Shown here piece after piece: positions 31,345 through 36,885 of a stretch of DNA of 36,885 nt. The position numbers and the translations under genes were made by a program. The stretch lies in the NCBI RefSeq assembly GCF_002911015.1, contig NZ_KZ626924.1, positions 1 through 36,885 of the forward strand, read 5' to 3'. The notes below the pieces were generated by a model that was not told the origin of the DNA, searched no databases, and saw nothing but the letters and a program-made list of their open reading frames with translations. This stretch comes from Streptomyces populi (GTDB lineage Bacteria; Actinomycetota; Actinomycetes; Streptomycetales; Streptomycetaceae). How positions within the stretch are numbered: the stretch's first letter is position 1; the number at the start of each line of letters is the position of its first letter.

Positions 31345-31603
31345 GCCCTCCGCAGGCGGGCACAACACGCTCCGCACTCAGACGGAACGCGAACCGATCC
31401 GGTCAACAAGTGGTCACCGGGCAGTACTTGAACGGGCGCTGATCCATGCCAAAAGCGTCGTAATCGATGATTTTAGCAACTGGGTGTAGTGCTGCCTGTA
31501 CGAAGCGTTATTCTCCTCAGACGCAAACCGGTACCCCTCCGTCGCTACGACGGGTGAAAGGTCCCGCACTGCACGTGATGGAAGCTCTGCCTCTGGGAGT
31601 CCC

Positions 31604-32374
31604 GTGTACTCACACGTCGGGGTTGACGCCTCGGGCCTGGCTACGCTGCGCGCAACGGTCCTGGACCGTCTACGCGGCTTCGTCCCCACCGCGTACGCCG
31701 TCCCCGCCTTCGCCCTCCCCGCGCCCGTCGGCCCCTGCTACGCCCTGGCCGACGGCAACGCGACGGTCGGCAGGCGGGGCCGCTCGGGCTCGGCCACCAC
31801 CGCACGCCGTCCGGCCGCGGACAGTGACAGCGCCCGGATGATGGATCTCGTGGAGCGCGCCCAGGCCGGCGAGGCCGACGCCTTCGGACGGCTCTACGAC
31901 CAGTACAGCGACACCGTCTACCGCTACATCTACTACCGGGTGGGGGGCAAGGCGACCGCGGAGGACCTCACCAGCGAGACCTTTCTGCGGGCGCTGCGCC
32001 GGATCGGCACCTTCACCTGGCAGGGGCGCGACTTCGGCGCCTGGCTCGTGACCATCGCCCGGAACCTGGTGGCCGACCATTTCAAGTCCAGCCGCTTCCG
32101 GCTGGAAGTGACCACCGGCGAGATGCTCGACGCCAACGAGGTCGAACGCTCCCCCGAGGACTCCGTCCTGGAGTCCCTGTCGAACGCCGCACTGCTCGAC
32201 GCCGTGCGGCGCCTCAACCCCCAGCAGCAGGAGTGCGTGACGCTCCGCTTCCTCCAAGGGCTCTCGGTCGCCGAGACCGCCCGGGTGATGGGCAAGAACG
32301 AGGGCGCCATCAAGACCCTCCAGTACCGGGCCGTCCGTACGCTGGCCCGGCTCCTGCCCGACGACGTCCGCTGA
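31604..32374 (+). CDS. bldN: ECF RNA polymerase sigma factor BldN (pro-form)
   Basis: A 256-residue ECF sigma factor for aerial growth and spore formation, directing genes such as bldM, chaplins and rodlins. The N-terminal extension of about 80 residues (MYSHVGVDASGLATLRATVL onward) is the BldN pro-sequence, known to be removed in S. coelicolor. Sigma region 2 spans about 82-160 (AFGRLYDQYSDTVYRYIYYR, ARNLVADHFKSS) and region 4 about 195-250 (LNPQQQECVTLRFLQGLSVA, MGKNEGAIKTLQYRAVRTLA). GTG 31604 has GGGAG four bases upstream. Its antagonist rsbN follows after 254 bp. Confidence 0.96.
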   Translation: MYSHVGVDASGLATLRATVLDRLRGFVPTAYAVPAFALPAPVGPCYALADGNATVGRRGRSGSATTARRPAADSDSARMMDLVERAQAGEADAFGRLYDQYSDTVYRYIYYRVGGKATAEDLTSETFLRALRRIGTFTWQGRDFGAWLVTIARNLVADHFKSSRFRLEVTTGEMLDANEVERSPEDSVLESLSNAALLDAVRRLNPQQQECVTLRFLQGLSVAETARVMGKNEGAIKTLQYRAVRTLARLLPDDVR

Positions 32375-32469
32375 GCCCGCTTCCGGCCACCGGGACCCCA
32401 CCCGCTCGTCGACGCCCAACTCACCTTCTGTAAAAGTCTGTTGACTTCACGGGCCGTATGTCTGTCGTC

Positions 32470-32498
32470 CGTAACCAAGGTGCCGTGACGCTCGTTGT
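32470..32498 (+). promoter_or_regulatory. Predicted BldN-dependent promoter of rsbN
   Basis: CGTAAC (32470-32475) and CGTTGT (32493-32498) with a 17-bp spacer closely match the BldN promoter pattern (CGTAAC and CGTTGA boxes). It lies in the bldN-rsbN gap and would start a leader of about 120 bases. BldN control of rsbN is known in Streptomyces venezuelae. Confidence 0.75.
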
Positions 32499-32521
32499 GC
32501 GGGATACAGGCTCCCTGTGGT

Positions 32522-32593
32522 CACCCCTTGGCCGACGCCGATCACCCGATCGTGTGGGTGCGGCCAGGGGGTGCAACCCTCAGGACCCCCTGG
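32522..32593 (+). promoter_or_regulatory. rsbN leader with two mutually exclusive hairpins
   Basis: Segment B (32561-32573) can pair with upstream segment A (32522-32534) over 13 bp, all Watson-Crick except one G-U, with an inner CACCC/GGGTG stem (32543-32547/32556-32560). Alternatively, B bases 32564-32572 pair perfectly with segment C (32585-32593) over 9 bp. C ends 22 bases before the AGGAGG ribosome site (32615-32620). The region lies within the predicted transcript, so it may be a switch; no ligand-binding core of a known riboswitch is recognised. Confidence 0.5.
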
Positions 32594-32628
32594 GGAGTCG
32601 ACCGTCATGACGAGAGGAGGTGCCGCCA

Positions 32629-33861
32629 GTGATCGCGAACGTATCGGCACACCGGCGGGCGAACGCCTTCGCCCAGGCCCTGGAGGAGATCGACCAGGGC
32701 ACGGCGGCCGAGCAGCCCGATGGGTCGCCACCGTCCCGGGCTGCTGCGGAACAGACCGAGCAAGGGCTGCTGTTGGCCCTCGCCACCGGTCTCGGCGAGC
32801 TGCCCGTACCGGAGCTGGACCCCGAGGTCAAGATCGTGCAGCGAGCCCAGCTCGTCGCCGCGATGGAGGCCATGCTGCAGGAAGGCACCGCCGCCGGAGG
32901 CGAGGGTCCGGACCGCGCCCTGCCCGAGCAGCGGTCCCATCGGGCCAAGGGTTCGCACCGGGCGACCGGGCTGGGGAAGCTGCGGCCCCGGTCCCGGCTG
33001 TCCAAGGGGCTCGCCGCGGGCGGGCTCACCGTCGGTGTGGCCGCCGGAGCCTTCGGCGGTGTGGCCGCCGCGAGTTCCGACGCCCTGCCCGGTGACTCGC
33101 TCTACGGGCTCAAACGGGGCATGGAGGACATCAAGCTGGGCCTGGCCGACGGCGACAGCGACCGGGGCGAGCTCTACCTCGACCAGGCCTCGACCCGCCT
33201 GAACGAAGCCCGCCGGCTGATGGAGCGGGGCCGCTCGGGACACCTCGACCACGAGTCCCTGGGCGAGATCCGCCGCGCCCTGTCCGGCATGCAGCACGAC
33301 GCCTCCGAGGGCCACCGGCTGCTGCACGAGGCGTACGAACGGGACGGCTCACTCGGTCCCATCCAGACCCTCTCGGCCTTCTCCCAGTCCCACCGCGAGG
33401 CCTGGGGCGCACTGCGTGACCGACTTCCCGTGCAACTCGGTGACGTCAGTGACCAGGTCTCGTCGGTCTTCGAGGCCATAGACGAAGAGGTCGATCCGCT
33501 GCGCTCGCTGCTGCCCAGGACGCCCGCCCCCGAGGGCACCGGCCGGCACCGGGGCAAGAGCGAGGAGACCGCCGGCTCCCCCGGTGCGGACACTCCGACG
33601 CCCAGCGCCAGCAGCAGCTCCGCGGGCGCGGGCCACAGCAGCGGCAAGCCCAAGCCGTCCAGTTCGAGCAGCAGCGCCGAGGGGCTGCTCGGCGGCGGCA
33701 CCGGCGGCCTGCTCGATCCGCCGCAGGACGACAGCAGCTCCACCCCGTCGTCCACCGCCAGCAGCAAGGGCGGTACGACGAGCGAGCCCGACGTCACCCT
33801 GCCGCCCCTGCTCCCCGGCCTCCTGCCGGGCCTCGGCATCGACACGCAGAACAGCGACTGA
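32629..33861 (+). CDS. rsbN: Anti-sigma factor RsbN (transmembrane antagonist of BldN)
   Basis: A 410-residue single-pass membrane protein. The cytoplasmic N-terminal part (1-120, IANVSAHRRANAFAQALEEI) binds and holds BldN. One membrane helix at about 126-148 (LSKGLAAGGLTVGVAAGAFG) is followed by an extracellular DUF5667-type helical domain (SLYGLKRGMEDIKL, DQASTRLNEARRLME, about 155-290) and a Ser/Pro/Gly-rich tail of about 110 residues. GTG 32629 is chosen because AGGAGG lies eight bases upstream; GTG 32620 overlaps that site. It has no zinc-binding anti-sigma motif. The location directly after bldN and its BldN-type promoter support the call. Confidence 0.94.
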   Translation: MIANVSAHRRANAFAQALEEIDQGTAAEQPDGSPPSRAAAEQTEQGLLLALATGLGELPVPELDPEVKIVQRAQLVAAMEAMLQEGTAAGGEGPDRALPEQRSHRAKGSHRATGLGKLRPRSRLSKGLAAGGLTVGVAAGAFGGVAAASSDALPGDSLYGLKRGMEDIKLGLADGDSDRGELYLDQASTRLNEARRLMERGRSGHLDHESLGEIRRALSGMQHDASEGHRLLHEAYERDGSLGPIQTLSAFSQSHREAWGALRDRLPVQLGDVSDQVSSVFEAIDEEVDPLRSLLPRTPAPEGTGRHRGKSEETAGSPGADTPTPSASSSSAGAGHSSGKPKPSSSSSSAEGLLGGGTGGLLDPPQDDSSSTPSSTASSKGGTTSEPDVTLPPLLPGLLPGLGIDTQNSD

Positions 33862-33876
33862 CCGGGCCACCGCGAC

Positions 33877-33920
33877 ACGCCGATGGGGCGCCCTCCTCGA
33901 GGAGGGCGCCCCATCGGCGT
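33877..33920. terminator. 44-bp loopless perfect palindrome, bidirectional terminator
   Basis: Bases 33877-33898 are exactly complementary to 33899-33920 with no spacer. It lies between the convergent rsbN and acyltransferase genes, 15 bases after the rsbN stop. Confidence 0.85.
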
Positions 33921-33963
33921 ACGGGCATATCAGGACATGATCAACAGAATCGTAACTGCATGA

Positions 33964-35016
33964 TCAGAAGAAAACGGACCTGCGCTGCACCAGCAGCTTG
34001 TACAAGGTGTGCTGGATCTGCTCCCTGACCTGGTCGGTCAGGTTGAACATCAGCATCGGGTCGTCGGCCGCCTCCGGCGGGTAGCCGTCCGTGCGGATCG
34101 GCTCGCCGAACTGGATCGTCCACTTGGTCGGCAGCGGGATCGCGCCGAGCGGACCCAGCCACGGGAAGGTCGGGGTGATCGGGAAGTACGGGAAGCCCAG
34201 CAGCCGCGCGAGGGTCTTCGCGTTGCCGATCATCGGGTAGATCTCCTCCGCCCCGACGATCGAGCACGGAATGATCGGGGTGCCCGCGCGCAGGGCCGTG
34301 GAGACGAAGCCGCCCCGGCCGAACCGCTGGAGCTTGTAGCGCTCGCTGAACGGCTTGCCGATGCCCTTGAAGCCCTCCGGCATCACCCCGACCAGTTCAC
34401 CGCGCTCCAGCAGCCGCTCCGCGTCCTCCGAGCAGGCCAGCGTGTGACCGGCCTTGCGGGCCAGCTCGTTGACGACCGGCAGCATGAACACCAGGTCGGC
34501 GGCGAGCAGCCGCAGATGACGGTTCGCGGGGTGGTTGTCGTGGACGGCGACCTGCATCATCAGGCCGTCCAGCGGAAGGGTGCCCGAGTGGTTGGCGACG
34601 ATCAGGGCACCGCCGTCGGACGGGATGTTCTCGACGCCCTTCACCTCGACGCGGAAGTACTTCTCGTACACCGGCCGGATCAGCGACATCAGGACCTGGT
34701 CGGTCAGCTCCTGGTCGTACCCGAACTCGTCGATCTCGTAGTCACCGGTGAGCCTGCGCCGCAGGAAGGACAGGCCCCCCGCGATGCGCCGCTCCAGGCT
34801 CGTACCGCCCGGCCTGGGCTCCGGGGCCGGCTGTTCCTCCTGCGTCACGGGAACATCATCCTGCGGGAGGGCCCGACCGGGCACGGGCTGGACCTCGCGG
34901 ACGACCACGGGCTCACCCTTGCGCCGGCTCCCCGCGGCCCGGCGCCTCGCCGGCCGCTGTACAGCGGCCCCGCGCGAGCGGTCGTCGTCGAACGGAATGA
35001 CCTTGGCGTCCGCCAT
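33964..35016 (-). CDS. PlsC-like lysophospholipid acyltransferase family protein
   Basis: A 350-residue acyltransferase-fold protein. The first 95 residues are charged and low in complexity (DDDRSRG, ARRRAAGSRRKGE). The catalytic motif is ANHSGTLPLDG, in which His and Asp are separated by six residues, not the four of classical PlsC; this spacing occurs in the HSGxLPxDG group of related acyltransferases. Later landmarks are MPEGFKGIGKPF (motif III), RAGTPIIPCSIVGAEE (motif IV) and PTKWTIQFGEPI. It probably acylates a lipid at the inner membrane face. ATG 35016 is 14 bp after the epimerase-like gene; its GAGGAG site overlaps that stop codon. Confidence 0.88.
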   Translation of the reverse strand: MADAKVIPFDDDRSRGAAVQRPARRRAAGSRRKGEPVVVREVQPVPGRALPQDDVPVTQEEQPAPEPRPGGTSLERRIAGGLSFLRRRLTGDYEIDEFGYDQELTDQVLMSLIRPVYEKYFRVEVKGVENIPSDGGALIVANHSGTLPLDGLMMQVAVHDNHPANRHLRLLAADLVFMLPVVNELARKAGHTLACSEDAERLLERGELVGVMPEGFKGIGKPFSERYKLQRFGRGGFVSTALRAGTPIIPCSIVGAEEIYPMIGNAKTLARLLGFPYFPITPTFPWLGPLGAIPLPTKWTIQFGEPIRTDGYPPEAADDPMLMFNLTDQVREQIQHTLYKLLVQRRSVFF

Positions 35017-35030
35017 CGTTGATGCGCTCC

Positions 35031-36092
35031 TCAGTTGGCGCTCTGCGTCGGGGGGTGACCGCCGCCCAGAACGGGCAGTGCGGCGATCCTGTCCACGGCC
35101 CCCGCGAGGGCCTCCGGGGGCAGGAGTCCGGGACCCCTGCTCTGGGCGAAGTCCGCGAAGGTCTCCGCCGTCGTGTACTTCGGCTGGTAACCCAGGGTCT
35201 CGCGCATCTGGACCGTCGCGACCACCCTGCCGTGCGTGAGCAGCCGCAGCTGCTCCGGCGAGAAGTCCGTCACCCCCAGGGTACGCACGGCCGTACCGGC
35301 CCAGCTGAGGGCCGGCAGCAGCAGCGGGACCGTGGGCCGGCCCAGGCGCCGCGCGCACTGCGAGAGCAGCAGCACGCCGTCGCCGGCGATGTTGAACGTG
35401 CCACTGTTGAGCGTGCCCCGCCGCGGCTCGTGCGCGGCGAGCCGCAGGACCTCGATGACGTCGCTCTCGTGGACGAACTGGAGCCGGGGGTCGTAGCCGA
35501 ACACCGTCGGCAGCACCGGCAGCGAGAAGTACGAGGCGAGCGGCGAGTCCGCGCTCGGACCGAGGATGTTGGCGAACCGCAGCACGCACACGGCGACATC
35601 GGGCCTGCGGCGCGCGAAGCCGCGCACATAGCCCTCGACCTCGGTCGTGTCCTTCGCGAAGCCGCCGCTGGGCAGCGCCTTGGGCGAGGTGGTCTCGGTG
35701 AAGACGGCGGGGTCGCGCGGGGCCGAGCCGTAGACGTTCGTACTGGACTTCACGACGAGCCGCTTGACCGTCGGGGACTTCTGGCAGGCGCCGAGCAGCT
35801 GCATGGTGCCGATGACGTTGGTCTCCTTGACCGTGGTCCGGCTGCCGGAGCCCAGTGCCGTGCCCGTCACGTCCATGTGGACGACCGTGTCGACGGAGTA
35901 CTCGGCGAGCACCCGGGCGACGGTGGGCTGCCGGATGTCGGCCTGCACGAAGTCGGCGCCGCCGATGTGGTGCTCGGGCGGCACCGCGTCCACGGCGATC
36001 ACCCGGTCCACCTGCGGGTCACGCTGGATCCGTCGTACGAACCGGCCCCCCAGCTGCCGGGCCACCCCGGTCACGAGCACGACCTTCCCCAA
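35031..36092 (-). CDS. NAD-dependent epimerase/dehydratase-like (extended/atypical SDR)
   Basis: A 353-residue Rossmann protein. The nucleotide loop is VVLVTGVARQLGGRFVRRI at residues 4-22, then VDTVVHMDVT, TNVIGTMQLLGAC and VVKSSTNVYGS, as in extended SDRs. The usual YxxxK pair is not seen; the corresponding segment reads SGGFAKDTTEVE, with no Tyr four residues before Lys, so classical epimerase chemistry is doubtful. TTG 36092 is the start, supported by GGAAGGAAGG eight bases upstream and the family N-terminus GKVVLVTG. It is the first gene of a two-gene operon with the acyltransferase; a shared lipid or envelope role is inference. Confidence 0.87.
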   Translation of the reverse strand: MGKVVLVTGVARQLGGRFVRRIQRDPQVDRVIAVDAVPPEHHIGGADFVQADIRQPTVARVLAEYSVDTVVHMDVTGTALGSGSRTTVKETNVIGTMQLLGACQKSPTVKRLVVKSSTNVYGSAPRDPAVFTETTSPKALPSGGFAKDTTEVEGYVRGFARRRPDVAVCVLRFANILGPSADSPLASYFSLPVLPTVFGYDPRLQFVHESDVIEVLRLAAHEPRRGTLNSGTFNIAGDGVLLLSQCARRLGRPTVPLLLPALSWAGTAVRTLGVTDFSPEQLRLLTHGRVVATVQMRETLGYQPKYTTAETFADFAQSRGPGLLPPEALAGAVDRIAALPVLGGGHPPTQSAN

Positions 36093-36532
36093 GATCAGCG
36101 CCTTCCTTCCAGAACTGGACGTAGCTCCGCTCGAACCTGCCGAGTTCCCCGTGTGCGGCCAACTTAGCGGGTCGATGTTGCACTGTGATGACCGCCCGAT
36201 GCACGAAGTGACGACAGTCATGGACGTACGACCAGACCCAGCCATTCGGCCCACAGACGTACGCGGCACACATGGCCGGACATGTTCGACGGTCGAGCGG
36301 TCTTTCGGAACGCTCCTTCTCGGCCACCGCCGTGCCGACGGCCCCGACGGCGCCCCGGCCGGGACCTCCGTCGGACTCCGGCGGTCCGCCGGGCCTCGGC
36401 GGACCCCCCTCCCGGCCCTCCGCCACTCCCTGGAGCGGCCTCCACGGCCGGGTGCACCCGTCACGGCCGGGGTACGCCTGTGGCCCCCCACCAGCCGGTG
36501 AGAGGCCACAGTACGCGTTTCCGCGGCGTCGC
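36093..36532. other. 440-bp intergenic region without a convincing gene
   Basis: Reading frames here lack family similarity and ribosome sites. It should hold the promoter of the epimerase-acyltransferase operon and the 3' end of the bS22 transcript. Two inverted repeats are visible, ACATGGCCGGACATGT (36270-36285, near-perfect) and TCGAC-G-GTCGA just after it. No terminator as strong as elsewhere in the window was found. Confidence 0.5.
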
Positions 36533-36631
36533 TTACTTCTTGTTGCGACGCTGAACGCGAGTGCGCTTGAGCAGCTTGCGGTGCTTCTTCTTCGCCATCC
36601 GCTTGCGCCGCTTCTTGATAACAGAGCCCAC
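36533..36631 (-). CDS. Small ribosomal protein bS22 (AURKAIP1/COX24 domain)
   Basis: A 32-residue, extremely basic protein, GTG start at 36631 and TAA stop at 36533. It contains SVIKKRRKRMAKKKHRKLLK then RTRVQRRNKK, the pattern of the actinobacterial AURKAIP1/COX24 domain protein found on the 30S subunit as bS22. Its size means gene finders often miss it. A GAGCGAGGG ribosome site precedes the GTG. It lies 142 bp downstream of the HTH gene on the same strand with a terminator between them. Confidence 0.95.
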   Translation of the reverse strand: MGSVIKKRRKRMAKKKHRKLLKRTRVQRRNKK

Positions 36632-36738
36632 GACTACCCTCGCTCACTTCTCTTTACTCGGTGCTGGGCTGCATGGGCCCACACGACCTATGAGGGGCCA
36701 GCCTACCCGCCCGAGGGCTGAGGTCGTAATCGAGGTGT

Positions 36739-36768
36739 TTCCGGGAGATCACGAACGGTCTCCCGGAA
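36739..36768 (-). terminator. Terminator after the partial HTH gene
   Basis: A 10-bp perfect stem (TTCCGGGAGA at 36739-36748, complement at 36759-36768) with a 10-base loop lies five bases after the HTH stop on the minus strand and is followed there by AACACC. Confidence 0.75.
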
Positions 36769-36773
36769 CGCCG

Positions 36774-36885
36774 TCAGGCCGTCTCCACCCCCACATAGCT
36801 CTCACGGAGGTACTCGTGAACCGCTTGCTCCGGCACCCGGAAGGACCTCCCCACCCGGATCGCCGGCAGATGACCGCTGTGCACC
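36774..36885 (-). CDS. Excisionase/BldC-like HTH protein, C-terminal part
   Basis: The window edge cuts this gene; only the last 36 residues are seen (VHSGHLPAIRVGRSFRVPEQ then AVHEYLRESYVGVETA). They match the recognition helix and wing of MerR/excisionase-type DNA-binding proteins (DNA-binding domain of about 70 residues, BldC-like). The N-terminal helix-turn-helix start lies beyond 36885. It is most like the conserved second BldC-type protein next to bS22 in Streptomyces; its targets are not known to me. Confidence 0.88.
   Translation of the reverse strand, partial: VHSGHLPAIRVGRSFRVPEQAVHEYLRESYVGVETA

Noticed and set aside
34009..36167. Plus-strand frames opposite the acyltransferase and epimerase-like genes
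   Set aside because: No recognisable domain and shadow-type composition; the minus-strand proteins have clear motifs.

Overview
This window is high-GC DNA with strong third-position G/C bias, GTG/TTG starts and genes typical of an actinomycete. The pairing of the developmental sigma factor gene bldN with its anti-sigma gene rsbN, the rex-hemA-hemC-hemD operon behind a Rex operator, a class I lysyl-tRNA synthetase, a 32-residue bS22-type ribosomal protein and DUF574/DUF2637/DUF3558/DUF4253 genes all point to a Streptomyces chromosome, core-arm side. No insertion sequence, integrase, prophage, CRISPR array, rRNA or tRNA was seen.

Layout. 1-160: a 90-bp palindromic repeat whose inverted copy lies at 31029-31118. 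160-1530: a YnfA-type membrane protein, an SDR oxidoreductase and a 63-residue membrane protein overlapping it. 1606-2799 (minus): RtcB RNA ligase. 3002-6445 (plus): two paralogous DUF3558 lipoproteins and a DUF2637 membrane protein with a hexapeptide-repeat tail. 6534-10213: divergent lysS and argS. 10258-15494: a 1404-residue protein of unknown function, divergent from a DUF4253 protein. 15525-20368: a PLP aminotransferase, a DUF574 SAM methyltransferase and a membrane-anchored HTH regulator (all minus), the last divergent from a DUF4232 lipoprotein. 20411-29273 (minus): the haem block, hemB, then a small set of lipoprotein, secreted C39-like peptidase and stand-alone LuxR HTH protein, then hemD, hemC, hemA and rex with 4-bp overlaps. 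29616-31005: glutaredoxin-like protein and a divergent HAD phosphatase. 31006-33861: repeat-rich intergenic DNA followed by bldN and rsbN. 33964-36885 (minus): acyltransferase, epimerase-like protein, bS22 and the C-terminal part of an excisionase-type HTH protein.

How the parts work together. Rex senses NADH/NAD+ and its operator lies in the spacer of its own promoter, so redox state should set expression of the tetrapyrrole enzymes HemA, HemC and HemD, with HemB encoded nearby. BldN is an ECF sigma factor made with an N-terminal extension. RsbN is its membrane-bound antagonist, and the rsbN upstream region has a BldN-type promoter, giving a negative feedback loop. The rsbN leader can form two mutually exclusive hairpins; this is the least expected regulatory structure in the window. 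Convergent gene pairs are separated by very strong, sometimes loopless, perfect palindromes.

Most promising unexplained items: the dispersed 90-bp palindrome, the switch-like rsbN leader, the peptidase/lipoprotein/LuxR set inside the haem cluster with an 18-bp operator-like palindrome, the overlapping palindromes upstream of bldN, and the 1404-residue orphan protein.
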